NCBI RefSeq assembly: GCF_009363715.1
Contig: NZ_CP045404.1
Coordinates: 1,518,001-1,582,000, forward strand
DNA length: 64,000 nt
Direction of reading: 5' to 3'
Origin: Roseovarius sp. THAF9
GTDB taxonomy: Bacteria; Pseudomonadota; Alphaproteobacteria; Rhodobacterales; Rhodobacteraceae
Position 1 is the first letter of the stretch. Every line of letters starts with the position of its first letter. Under the pieces are notes generated by a model. The model was not told the DNA's origin. It ran no database searches and saw only the letters and a program-made list of their open reading frames with translations. A program made the translations under genes and the position numbers. This document shows positions 9,356 through 17,246 of this stretch, in pieces.

Positions 9356-10516
9356 CTATTGCAAATAGGGCAGCGGATCGACGCTTTCGAAGCCTTCGCG
9401 CACCTCGAAATGCAGCGCTGCGGTGCCGTCGCTTCGGATCGACGCCAGCTGGCCGCCGCGGGAGATGCTGTCCCCCTTGGACACCGTCACTTTGTCGACG
9501 TTGGAATAGACCGTCAGCAGGTTCTGGTCGTGTTTGACCACGATGATCGGCACGCCGTTGGTGTCCTTGGTGATGGCCGCCACCGTTCCGGCCTGGGCGG
9601 CACGGACGGGCGTGCCGGCAGGGGCCGCGATGTCGATGCCGTCATTCTTGCCCTTGGCATATTCTCGGATGATGTCGCCCTTCACCGGATAGCTCATGCG
9701 GGCATTGCTGCTGGCGCTGGCGGTGTTGCCGCCAAGGTCGGGAGCGGCGGTGCTTTCGACAGGTTCAGCGGCGGCGACGGTCTCTTCGTCGGGCAGGGGC
9801 TGGGCCGCCGAGGGCGGCGTGGGCGTGGGGCTGCCCTGACCAGGAGAGGTTGTTTCCAGTGCGGTGGTCTGGACCTGCGCGGGCTGGGCGTCGGGCACGG
9901 CCACGGGGATCAGCAGGTACTGGCCTTCGCGGACGGCAAAATCGGGGCCGAGACCGTTCCAGTCGGCCAGGCTGCGCACGGAAACGTCGTAGAGCCGCGC
10001 GATGGTGAAGGCGGTCTCGCCGCGCTGGACCTGGTGGCGGACGGGCTCGACGCCGGACTGGCCGCGGTCGAGGCTGCGGTTGGAACTGGTGCCACCCGCG
10101 CTGGCATTCTCGATCGCGTTTCCGGCAACCGAGGCGATATCGACGCCGGGGCGCGGCGTGAGCGGGCCGCCGGCGGGTTCGGCAACGCGGTTGGGCAGGG
10201 CGATGATTTCGCCGTCGCGCAGGGTGTCGCCCGGTTGAATGCCGTTATAGCGCGACAACTCGTTCACGTTGACGCCGATGCGGCGCGCGAGGCTTTGCAG
10301 CGTGTCGCCGCGGCGGGCCACGGCCACCTGGTAATTCGGGTAGGAGATGATGCCGCGACTGTCGGGGGTGGGCCGGTCGGCGCTGGCGTTGCGCGCGGCC
10401 TCGGCGGTGCCCGGGCCACCGTCGCGCAAGTCGATGTCGAAATTGTCGCACCCGGCCACGGCCAGCAGCGCCACGGCGCAAACGAGGGGTCGCATGGGGG
10501 TCTTGAAGTGGCTCAT
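9356..10516 (-). CDS. nlpD: NlpD-like LysM/LytM lipoprotein
   Basis: A 386-residue predicted lipoprotein: the signal peptide ends in the lipobox LAVAGC, so the mature protein is anchored by Cys near residue 23. Two LysM peptidoglycan-binding modules (about residues 66-110, RRGDTLQSLARRIG, and 160-205, QRGETAFTIARLYD) are followed by a Pro/Thr-rich linker and a C-terminal LytM (M23) domain. Metal ligands are degenerate: NDGIDI, YSNVD and ALHFEV replace HxGxD, YxH and HxH. As in E. coli NlpD this points to an amidase activator rather than an active peptidase. ATG 10516 was chosen to give the signal peptide; the frame is open to 10660. It is 85 bp behind pcm, as in the usual surE-pcm-nlpD order. 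Confidence 0.9.
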   Translation of the reverse strand: MSHFKTPMRPLVCAVALLAVAGCDNFDIDLRDGGPGTAEAARNASADRPTPDSRGIISYPNYQVAVARRGDTLQSLARRIGVNVNELSRYNGIQPGDTLRDGEIIALPNRVAEPAGGPLTPRPGVDIASVAGNAIENASAGGTSSNRSLDRGQSGVEPVRHQVQRGETAFTIARLYDVSVRSLADWNGLGPDFAVREGQYLLIPVAVPDAQPAQVQTTALETTSPGQGSPTPTPPSAAQPLPDEETVAAAEPVESTAAPDLGGNTASASSNARMSYPVKGDIIREYAKGKNDGIDIAAPAGTPVRAAQAGTVAAITKDTNGVPIIVVKHDQNLLTVYSNVDKVTVSKGDSISRGGQLASIRSDGTAALHFEVREGFESVDPLPYLQ

Positions 10517-10601
10517 CTCGATCTTGTCCTCATCTCGGTCCCCTTGTTGGCCGGGGATCAAAGCGGTGACCGGGCAACCCCGGCCGTCGTGTCTTGTCCT
10601 G

Positions 10602-11264
10602 TCAGTCCCGGCCCAGCCCTTCGAGCAGGGGCACGAAACGCACCGGGCGCAGTTCGTCATAGTCGAAGCCCGTCTCGGACCTTGTGACCCGGATCAGGCT
10701 TTGCACCGCGTCGGACTGCCCCACGGGTACCACCATAATACCCCCGATTTTCAACTGCGCCAAGAGCGGCCCGGGCGGATCCTCGGCGGCGGCGGTGACG
10801 AGAATGCGGTCGAAGGGGGCCTGTTCGGGCAGGCCAAAGCTGCCATCGGCGGTCAGGGCGGTGATGTTGGTCAGATCCAGGTCCTGGAAAAGCGCGCTGG
10901 CATCGGCCACCAGCGCCTTGTGCCGATCGACGGTATAGACGCGGCGGGCAAGCTGGCTGAGTATCGCGGCCTGGTAGCCGGAGCCGGTGCCGACCTCCAG
11001 CACCTTGTCGCGGGGCGTGACGCGCAAGGCTTGCGTCATCAGGCCGACGACGGAGGGTTGCGATATGGTCTGGCCGCAGGCGATGGGCAGGGGCATGTCC
11101 TCATACGCGCGGGTGGCGAAATGGCCGCGCACGAAGGGGCCGCGGTCGATCTTTTCCATCGCCAACAGGACGCGCTTGTCGGTCACCCCGCGCGAGCGCA
11201 GCGCGAAGAGAAACTGCATCTTGCGTTCGGCGATATCGTCGGCGTCCTCGGTCATCAGCGACAT
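10602..11264 (-). CDS. pcm: Protein-L-isoaspartate O-methyltransferase
   Basis: A 220-residue SAM-dependent methyltransferase that repairs isoaspartyl residues in aged proteins. The SAM-binding motif [17 protein letters not shown] is at about residues 86-101, the family motif [17 protein letters not shown] at about 64-80, and the C-terminal GGIMVVPVG fits PCMT. Its start overlaps the surE stop by ten bases; an internal ATG three codons later (TGATG) is an alternative start. The coupling with surE and nlpD is a conserved stationary-phase or stress-survival cluster in proteobacteria. Confidence 0.95.
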   Translation of the reverse strand: MSLMTEDADDIAERKMQFLFALRSRGVTDKRVLLAMEKIDRGPFVRGHFATRAYEDMPLPIACGQTISQPSVVGLMTQALRVTPRDKVLEVGTGSGYQAAILSQLARRVYTVDRHKALVADASALFQDLDLTNITALTADGSFGLPEQAPFDRILVTAAAEDPPGPLLAQLKIGGIMVVPVGQSDAVQSLIRVTRSETGFDYDELRPVRFVPLLEGLGRD

Positions 11265-12043
11265 TCGATCGCCTTGAGCGCGTCGAGCGCGTCATGGGCG
11301 GTGAGGTCGGCGCGCATGGGCGTGACCGAGATATAGCCCTTGAGGTTCCAGTCGGCATCTGTGCCATCGGCGGTGGGCTCGCCCTGCGGTGCGCCGGTGA
11401 CCCAGAGAAAGCGACGCCCGGACGGCGACGTGGTGGGTTGAACGCCGAAGCCCATGTCGCGGCGAAAGCCCTGGCGGCAGGCGCGGAGGCCCTGCACCTC
11501 GGCGCTGGGGACGGGCGGGAAGTTCACATTGTAGAAGATGCCGTAATCGTCCTGCGTCCACACGCCCTTGTCCAGCAGGGTGCGCAGGGTGGCCAGCCCG
11601 TGCTGGCGGCTTGATTCGAACTTGTCGTCGAGGTCGCGGTTGCGCGGGCCGTAATATTGGCTGAGGGCGACGGCGGGGAAGCCTTGGAGCGCCGCCTCCA
11701 TCGCGGCGCCCACGGTGCCGGAATAGACCGCGTTCTCGGCCGCGTTGTTGCCGCGGTTCACGCCCGAGAGGATCAGGTCGGGGGGCGCGTCCTTCATCAC
11801 GTCATGCACGGCGGCCAGCACGCAATCTGCTGGGCTGCCCTGGGCGGCGAAGCGGCGCTCGTCCATCTGTGAAAGCATCATCGGCGTGGTGTAGGAAATG
11901 CAGTGGCCGACGCCCGATTGCTCAAACGCCGGTGCCACGGTCCAGACCTCGCCCGAGGGGCCGGCCAAGTCGGTCGCGATCTCTTCCAGGACGGCGAGGC
12001 CGGGGGCCGAGATGCCGTCGTCATTGGTGATGAGAATGCGCAA
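11255..12043 (-). CDS. surE: 5'/3'-nucleotidase SurE
   Basis: SurE is a metal-dependent nucleoside monophosphate phosphatase. The N-terminal [13 protein letters not shown] holds the acidic metal ligands (NDDG), followed by VAPAFEQSG with the conserved serine and [26 protein letters not shown], the family core. No ATG is available; a TTG at 12043 with AGGAG seven bases upstream gives 262 residues, the normal SurE length. The frame extends upstream to 12313 but without typical sequence. The stop overlaps pcm by ten bases. Confidence 0.95.
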   Translation of the reverse strand: MRILITNDDGISAPGLAVLEEIATDLAGPSGEVWTVAPAFEQSGVGHCISYTTPMMLSQMDERRFAAQGSPADCVLAAVHDVMKDAPPDLILSGVNRGNNAAENAVYSGTVGAAMEAALQGFPAVALSQYYGPRNRDLDDKFESSRQHGLATLRTLLDKGVWTQDDYGIFYNVNFPPVPSAEVQGLRACRQGFRRDMGFGVQPTTSPSGRRFLWVTGAPQGEPTADGTDADWNLKGYISVTPMRADLTAHDALDALKAIECR

Positions 12044-12394
12044 GGGGCTGCTCCTGCCGGTGTGTCGGATTGGCGGCGTTTCGCCTTGTGTAGCGGGGCT
12101 GTGGGCAGGGGGCAAGCGCTGCAGGCTGTGCGACGTATGGGCTGTACGGGGCCGCGTCCGGAGGGCAACAGGACATTCGGGGGTGGCATCAGGTGGCAGG
12201 GGTCGGAGGGGAGTATTTTTTGGCAAGAAAAAGCCGGGGCGGGGCGGATGCGACTGTCGATGCATTCGCCCGGCACAGACTTGCCATCGTCGGGACGCCG
12301 CGCATTCTGCCAAGCGTGTTCCGGGGCTTAACCGGACCGAATGTTATGCCTATGCTGTCGCCGCGTCAGGACTGTGAGAGGCAGGTCGCCGACC
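12044..12394. other. 351-bp gap upstream of surE
   Basis: No supported gene. It holds one copy of the GAGTATTT motif (12211-12235) and should contain the promoter of the minus-strand surE operon, but no clear -35/-10 pair could be assigned. Open frames here on the plus strand have no ribosome binding site and no recognisable product. Confidence 0.5.
12211..12235 (+). repeat. GAGTATTT intergenic motif (copy 2)
   Basis: GAGTATTTTTTGGCAAGAAA continues AAGCC; this version matches the copy at 56683, which also continues CCAAGAAAAAGCCGGG. Confidence 0.6.
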
Positions 12395-12520
12395 TCAGTA
12401 GCTGAGCTCTGCGGCAAAAAGGCTGGCGATCTCGTCGCGTGTGAGCCGCGACGGTGCTTCTTCGGCCGGTGCTTCAGCCTGTTGGCTGCGTTTTGTCAGT
12501 ACACTGATAAGCATGCGCAT
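12395..12520 (-). CDS. Possible small protein of 41 residues
   Basis: A short frame MRMLISVLTKRSQQAEAPAE with C-terminal LTRDEIASLFAAELSY. Support is limited: AGGGGA is placed about nine bases before the ATG, and the C-terminal half looks like an amphipathic helix with an RDEI cap. The longer frame to 12757 lacks a start signal. No homologue is recognised. It could be a genuine small Rhodobacterales protein or chance. Confidence 0.4.
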   Translation of the reverse strand: MRMLISVLTKRSQQAEAPAEEAPSRLTRDEIASLFAAELSY

Positions 12521-12768
12521 CTGTGGTCCCCTGTCTTTTCTGCGCCCCCGCGGAATAAGAGACGGAACGCGCTGGCGGAAAGTTTCAGGAAATGCGGCAA
12601 TTTTCGCAAGAAACAGGCAAATCATTGTTTTTACAGGGTATAAATTTGGGGCGAACCGGTCTGCCGCCCCTGCAAAAGGGCTGTCTGACGTGCTTGCGCA
12701 CTGGTTTTCGAAGGAGACAGGCCCGTGTGCTGGTACTTGCCGTATAGGCGCGACCAAGCCTGTTGGCG

Positions 12769-13422
12769 CTACAGGATCTCGGGCAACAGCCGTGCGGCCA
12801 CGTCGGGCGCAGTGGGCAGGGCGTCGCGGTCCTCGCCTGGGAAAAAGCGCGCGCGGGTCGCGGTGGCGATGGGGCCGGGGTCGAGTACCTGCACTTGCGG
12901 GCCAAGTTTGACGGTCTCGGCCTGCCAGCTGCGGGCCAGCGCGATCTGTGCGGCCTTGGTGGCGCCGTAGGTGCCGAAGAATTTTTGCCCGGCGCGGGGA
13001 TCGTCGAAAAAGACTGCGCGGCCCCGTTCGCCCAGAAGCGGGCTGATGAAGCCGATCAGGCGGGCGACGGCATCGACATTGGTGTTGAGCGAATTGCGCC
13101 AGTCCTTGGCGTCGATCTGGTGCGTGGGCGTCATCGGGGCGGCGTGAATGGCGGTGTGGACCCAGACATCAAGCGCGCCCCAGCGGTCGTAGATCGAGCG
13201 GCAGAGCTGGGCCATGGCAGCCTCGGTGTTGATGTCCATGGGCGCGAGCGTCGCATCGCCGCCCTGCGCCTTGATGCGGTCGTCAAGCTCTTCCAGCGCG
13301 CCGGTGGTGCGGGCCACGGCGACGATGTGATGCGTCGGCGCAAGGGCCTGGGCGAGCGCCGCGCCGAGGCCGCGCGAGGCGCCGGTCACGAGGGCGATTT
13401 TACGAGATGCAGCGTCATTCAT
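12769..13422 (-). CDS. SDR family oxidoreductase
   Basis: A 217-residue short-chain dehydrogenase. The cofactor motif TGASRGLGAALAQAL is at about residues 14-28, MDIN (acidic residue for the adenine pocket) near 63, and the catalytic YGATK near 152-156. The usual NAG is VHTA and the catalytic serine region reads AVFFDD, so the Ser of the tetrad is not obvious. The PGPIATAT segment after strand six is typical. The protein is shorter than most SDRs (about 250). The substrate is unknown. It is transcribed away from bioY; an inverted repeat lies between them. Confidence 0.85.
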   Translation of the reverse strand: MNDAASRKIALVTGASRGLGAALAQALAPTHHIVAVARTTGALEELDDRIKAQGGDATLAPMDINTEAAMAQLCRSIYDRWGALDVWVHTAIHAAPMTPTHQIDAKDWRNSLNTNVDAVARLIGFISPLLGERGRAVFFDDPRAGQKFFGTYGATKAAQIALARSWQAETVKLGPQVQVLDPGPIATATRARFFPGEDRDALPTAPDVAARLLPEIL

Positions 13423-13455
13423 GCTCTGCCAAATCTCATCCCGGCCCGGCAATAT

Positions 13456-13479
13456 CAAGTGTAATCCGCTTGACACTTG
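13456..13479. promoter_or_regulatory. Inverted repeat between SDR gene and bioY
   Basis: Arms CAAGTGT (13456-13462) and ACACTTG (13473-13479) are perfect complements with a 10-bp spacer; TTGACA (13470-13475) lies inside and could be a -35 box for bioY. It does not match the TTATCTATAA-type BioR site known from alphaproteobacteria, so any regulator is unknown. Confidence 0.4.
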
Positions 13480-13531
13480 GCCCGGCGCACCCAAAAAAGG
13501 CGGGTGAAACGAGACAGGAAAGGACAGTGCC

Positions 13532-14098
13532 ATGGCGGATACCGTTTTGAGCAAGGCCGTGATCGGCCACGAAGGTTTGACGAAGAAACTGGGGCTGGTG
13601 ATTGGCGGATCGCTGTTCATCGCCATGGCCGCGCAGGTGAGCATGGGCTGGCCGGTGCCGATGAGCCTGCAGACGCTGGCGATCCTGATCGTCGGGCTGA
13701 CCTTCGGCTCGCAGCTTGGGCTGGCGACGTTGGTCACCTACCTGGGCTATGGCGCGATGGGATTGCCGGTTTTTGCCAATGGCGGCGCGACCGCATCGCT
13801 GTTCGGGCCGACGGCCGGGTTCCTTTACGGCTTTGTCCTGATGGCCTATCTGGCCGGGCTGGCCGTGGAAAAAGGCGTGGCGCGGGGCGTGGTGTCGACC
13901 GCGCTTGTCGGCATGGCGCTGTCGGCGATGATCTACATCCCCGGTCTGGCCTGGCCGGCACTGGTCATGGGCAAAACTGTGCCCGAGCTTTGGGCGGGCT
14001 GGATGGCGCCGTTCCTGCTGGGTGACGCGGTCAAGGCCGTGATCGCGGCGATGGTCGTCTGGGGCGGCTGGAAGGCGTTGCAGGCGCGCAAGGGCTAG
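13532..14098 (+). CDS. bioY: Biotin transporter BioY
   Basis: A 188-residue membrane protein of the BioY S-component family of ECF transporters, which captures biotin. The family segment PVPMSLQTLAILIVGL is at about residues 41-56, followed by LVTYLGYGAMGLPVFANG and GPTAGFLYGFVLMAYLAG, the GPTGGYL-type loop typical of BioY. Six membrane helices are visible. No bioM/bioN energising genes are adjacent, so it acts alone or with a shared ECF module. A clear terminator follows. Confidence 0.96.
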   Translation: MADTVLSKAVIGHEGLTKKLGLVIGGSLFIAMAAQVSMGWPVPMSLQTLAILIVGLTFGSQLGLATLVTYLGYGAMGLPVFANGGATASLFGPTAGFLYGFVLMAYLAGLAVEKGVARGVVSTALVGMALSAMIYIPGLAWPALVMGKTVPELWAGWMAPFLLGDAVKAVIAAMVVWGGWKALQARKG

Positions 14099-14120
14099 GA
14101 CCCGACGCACAGAAATTCTG

Positions 14121-14157
14121 AAGCGCCGTCCCGGATCGGGGCGGCGCTTTTCGTTTG
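14121..14157 (+). terminator. Rho-independent terminator of bioY
   Basis: Stem GCGCCGTCCCG with GGAT-side loop and CGGGGCGGCGC (one G-U pair), followed by TTTTCGTTT, 25 bp behind the bioY stop. Confidence 0.85.
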
Positions 14158-14162
14158 GGCGG

Positions 14163-14206
14163 GCAGAATTTGCGCAAATTCTGCGGCGGAAATTGCGTAT
14201 TTTCCG
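14163..14206. repeat. Paired palindromes behind the bioY terminator
   Basis: A perfect 22-bp palindrome (half GCAGAATTTGC, 14163-14184), two bases, then an imperfect 20-bp palindrome with outer halves CGGAAA and TTTCCG (14187-14206), followed by GGTGGCG. The layout repeats that of 6028-6072, which is also followed by TGGTGGCG. Confidence 0.85.
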
Positions 14207-14216
14207 GTGGCGGATG

Positions 14217-14639
14217 TCAGGCGCTTTCGTGAAGCTTTTTCAGAGCGGTTTCGCACAGGCCAAGCTCCAGCCATTGGCAGCCCGCACAGAGCTGTGAGAG
14301 CGCGCCGGGCGGGACGTTTGCTCTGATACGCTGTTTCGCGTCGCCCCAAGTGAGGCGGGTGCCCACGAAGAGGCCGAGCGCCCTTGCGTGACGGGTGTCG
14401 AGCGTCGCGATCTTGTCTTGCGCGGTGCAGAGCGTGCCGCGCCGCTTGGGGCAGGGGGCGCAGATGTCGTCGGTGGCGCCGAGGACCTCGATTTCGACGT
14501 CATCGCCGCCGGGCGCGCGCAGGCGGTCCTCGACAATGTGGGCCATGTTGGCTGTGAATACGTCGGAATAGCCCTTGCCCTGGAACCCCAGCGAGCAGAG
14601 GAAATGATGCGGGCGGTAGCGAAGCGGCGTATTGGCCAT
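14217..14639 (-). CDS. DUF1284 domain protein
   Basis: A 140-residue protein of the DUF1284 family. It starts LRYRPHHFLCSLGFQGKGYSDVFTANM, the hallmark of the family, and contains a cysteine set CAPCPKRRGTLC near residues 66-77 and CAGCQWLELGLC near 119-130 that could bind a metal or an iron-sulfur cluster. The function of the family is unestablished. The ATG at 14639 was taken because the family begins directly before RYRPHHF; the frame is open to 14675. It is 39 bp behind the following minus-strand gene. Confidence 0.88.
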   Translation of the reverse strand: MANTPLRYRPHHFLCSLGFQGKGYSDVFTANMAHIVEDRLRAPGGDDVEIEVLGATDDICAPCPKRRGTLCTAQDKIATLDTRHARALGLFVGTRLTWGDAKQRIRANVPPGALSQLCAGCQWLELGLCETALKKLHESA

Positions 14640-14678
14640 GTCAGGCGTGTGCCTTGTCGGGCCGGGTGCGGTCAAGCC

Positions 14679-14942
14679 TCAGCCGCGCGGCATTTCCAGC
14701 GTCGTGGTGTTGGTGCCGCGGGCGATGACGAGCTTGCCTTCCTCGATAGCGACCACCTTGGCGTTGCCGATCTTGGCGCCCTTTGTGACGGTCGCGATCT
14801 TGCCCGAGGCGGTGCGGATCAGCGCACGGTCGCCATCGGGTTTGAGGAAGGTTCCGAGCAGCGCGAGGCGCCCCGAGGGGAGCGCGTTCTTGTCGGTCGC
14901 TGTCTCGAGTGTTTCGCGGGGTGTTTCGGTCTCGGATGCCAT
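14679..14942 (-). CDS. Conserved hypothetical protein, PilP/GspC-like fold possible
   Basis: An 87-residue protein without signal peptide or membrane helix. After a polar N-terminus, residues 26-80 read LALLGTFLKPDGDRALIRTA, then a GKIATVTKGAKIGNAKVVAIEEGKL pattern. This resembles the small beta domain of type II secretion GspC and pilus PilP proteins (effective length, KxGxxIGxxxVxxIexxxv), and similar small proteins are frequent in Rhodobacterales. That similarity is by eye only. Convergent or cotranscribed role cannot be deduced; it lies between purF and the DUF1284 gene, all on the minus strand. Confidence 0.7.
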   Translation of the reverse strand: MASETETPRETLETATDKNALPSGRLALLGTFLKPDGDRALIRTASGKIATVTKGAKIGNAKVVAIEEGKLVIARGTNTTTLEMPRG

Positions 14943-15095
14943 TGTCTGCCTGTGTGCGTTGCGTGGTTGAACGCGCGGCGTCTAAGGGCGACTCGGGGTA
15001 ATGAAAACCCCGGGCCGGACACATCGGCGGAATGACGCTGCGTTGCAGCATCGGACTGGCGGAGAGGCGCTTACCAGCCTTTTTGGGCTGTGGCT

Positions 15096-16589
15096 TTACT
15101 CGGCGGCCTTGAGCTCGAAGCCCTTTTCGATCTGGTCGGAGGGTTCCACCGGGTAGTCGCCCGAGAAGCAGGCGTCGCAATATTGCGGACAGCCTGTGTC
15201 GCGGCCCTTGGCCTCGCCCACGGCGCGGTAGAGACCGTCGAGCGAGATGAACTTGAGGCTGTCGACGGCGAGGTGGTCGCGCATCTCGTCCTCGGACATG
15301 GTGGCGGCGAGCAGTTTTTCGCGGTTGGGTGTGTCGACGCCGTAGAAGCAGGGCCAGGCGGTAGGGGGCGAGGCGATGCGGAAATGGACCTCGGCAGCGC
15401 CGGCGTCGAGGATCATTTCCTTGATCTTGCGCGAGGTGGTGCCGCGCACGACGCTGTCATCGACGAGGATCACGCGCTTGCCCTCGATCAGGGCGCGGTT
15501 GACGTTCAGCTTGAGCCGGACGCCCATGTTGCGGATCTGCTCTGTCGGCTCGATGAAGGTGCGGCCCATGTACTGGTTGCGGATGATGCCCATGGCATAG
15601 GGGATGCCGCTTTCCTGGCTGTAGCCGATGGCGGCGGGGGTGCCGGAATCGGGCACCGGGCAGACGAGATCGGCCTCGACCGGGCTTTCCTTGGCCAGTT
15701 CCACGCCGATCTGGCGGCGGGTTTCATAGACCGAACGGCCGCCGATGATGGAGTCGGGGCGCGAGAAATAGACATGTTCGAAGATGCAGAAGCGTGACCG
15801 GCGCGGGCGGAAGGGGCGGTGGCTTTCGACGCCGTCCTCGTTGATGACGACCATCTCGCCCGGTTCGATCTCGCGCACGAAACGGGCGCCGATGATGTCG
15901 AGCGCGCAGGTCTCGGAGCTGAGCACCCAGCCGTCGCCGACCTGCCCAAGGACCAGCGGGCGCACGCCCAGCGGGTCGCGCACGCCGATGAGCTTGGTGC
16001 GGGTCATGGCGACGATCGAGAACGCGCCCTCGACGCGACGCAGGGCGTCTTCCATGCGTTCGGGGATATTGCGTTGCAGCGAGCGGGCCATCAGGTGGAT
16101 GATGCACTCGGTGTCGGAATTCGACTGGAAGATCGAGCCGCGCTCGATCAGTTCGCGCCGCAGCGCGTCGGCGTTGGTGATGTTGCCGTTATGCGCGATT
16201 GCCGCGCCGCCCATGGCGAATTCGCCAAAGAAAGGCTGCACGTCGCGGATCACCGGGTTCTTGCCGCCGGCGGTGGAATAGCGGACGTGCCCGATCGAAA
16301 GCGGGCCGGGCAAGGTTTCCATCAGGCTTTGCCGGGTGAAGTTGTCGCGGACGTAGCCGAATCGACGGGCGGAGTTGAAGCCTTCCTCGGCGTCGTGACT
16401 GACGATGCCGCCGGCCTCCTGACCGCGGTGTTGCAGGGCGTGCAGGCCGAGGGCGACGAAATTGGCGGCGTCGGTGACGCCGATCACCCCGAAGACGCCG
16501 CATTCCTCGCGCAGTTTGTCCTCGTCGTCGGTGTCGCGCACCGCGTCGAAGTCGAAAGGATGGGCAGGGGGCATTTGCTTGTCGGACAA
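15096..16589 (-). CDS. purF: Amidophosphoribosyltransferase
   Basis: PurF catalyses the first committed step of purine synthesis, making phosphoribosylamine from PRPP and glutamine. The glutaminase domain starts at the nucleophile Cys30 (ECGVFGV), preceded by a leader that would be removed as in other PurF proteins that have a propeptide; GLHALQHRGQEAGG follows. The PRPP motif VILVDDSVVRGTTS is in the C-terminal half. Length 497 is normal. The start is a TTG at 16589 with GGAG seven bases upstream; an ATG five codons later is possible. The DUF606 gene and cvpA lie upstream on the same strand. Confidence 0.97.
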   Translation of the reverse strand: MSDKQMPPAHPFDFDAVRDTDDEDKLREECGVFGVIGVTDAANFVALGLHALQHRGQEAGGIVSHDAEEGFNSARRFGYVRDNFTRQSLMETLPGPLSIGHVRYSTAGGKNPVIRDVQPFFGEFAMGGAAIAHNGNITNADALRRELIERGSIFQSNSDTECIIHLMARSLQRNIPERMEDALRRVEGAFSIVAMTRTKLIGVRDPLGVRPLVLGQVGDGWVLSSETCALDIIGARFVREIEPGEMVVINEDGVESHRPFRPRRSRFCIFEHVYFSRPDSIIGGRSVYETRRQIGVELAKESPVEADLVCPVPDSGTPAAIGYSQESGIPYAMGIIRNQYMGRTFIEPTEQIRNMGVRLKLNVNRALIEGKRVILVDDSVVRGTTSRKIKEMILDAGAAEVHFRIASPPTAWPCFYGVDTPNREKLLAATMSEDEMRDHLAVDSLKFISLDGLYRAVGEAKGRDTGCPQYCDACFSGDYPVEPSDQIEKGFELKAAE

Positions 16590-16745
16590 GGGGCAGCTCC
16601 GAATCCGTGGACGCTTGCGCCCTAGATAGTGGCTTGGGCCGAATATGTCACGAAACTATCACGTAAAATCTGATGTCGTGACGTGACGTGTCGATTGGGC
16701 GACGGATTTTCCGGGCGAAGGTCTGATCCCGGGCTGGGCAATTTT

Positions 16746-16766
16746 GAGTATTTGAAGAACGATGAA
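16746..16766 (+). repeat. GAGTATTT intergenic motif (copy 3)
   Basis: GAGTATTTGAAGAACGATGA, 26 bp behind the stop of the DUF606 gene when read on that gene's strand. Confidence 0.6.
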
Positions 16767-16792
16767 GGGGTGCTGCACGGGATTGGTGGGCG

Positions 16793-17239
16793 TCAATACC
16801 GTGACAGGACCGCGCCGGCGGCGACCAGCAGGGCCGCGACGACGCGTTGAAGCGACACGTCGCGTGGGGCGAGGCCGAAGGCGCCGAAATAATCCAGCAG
16901 CAGGGCCGCAACCATCTGGCCGAGGATCAGGGCCGTCGTGGTGGTCAGCACGCCCAGAAGGGGCACCGCCCAAAGCGCCGCCCAAACATAGACCGCGCCG
17001 AGCGCGCCGCCGATCAGCAGGTATTTCGGCACCGAAGGGATGCGGGCCAGACCGGCGCCTTCGCCGGAGAGAAGCGTGATGACAAGCAGGATGAAAAAGC
17101 CCACGCCGAAGGAGATGGTCGCCGCCGCCAGCGTGCTGTCGATGCTTTTGCTGAGCGCCGCGTTGATCGGCGCCTGCATCGCGATGAAGGAGCCGCAGAC
17201 GGCAATCAGGATCGCCGCGAAGAGGGGGGCGGAGGGCAA
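16793..17239 (-). CDS. DUF606 (YdcZ-type) DMT family membrane protein
   Basis: A 148-residue protein of the DUF606/YdcZ group of the drug/metabolite transporter superfamily with about five hydrophobic segments: APLFAAILIAVCGSFIAMQ, ATISFGVGFFILLVITLL, YLLIGGALGAVYVWAALWAVPLLG, and the C-terminal pair. The motif QAPINAALSKSI in the first loop is typical. These single-domain proteins are thought to work as dimers; the substrate is unknown. A TTG at 17239, eight bases behind the cvpA stop, gives the normal family length; upstream frame to 17380 overlaps cvpA and is rejected. It sits between cvpA and purF. Confidence 0.8.
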   Translation of the reverse strand: MPSAPLFAAILIAVCGSFIAMQAPINAALSKSIDSTLAAATISFGVGFFILLVITLLSGEGAGLARIPSVPKYLLIGGALGAVYVWAALWAVPLLGVLTTTTALILGQMVAALLLDYFGAFGLAPRDVSLQRVVAALLVAAGAVLSRY

Positions 17240-17246
17240 GCGGCGC

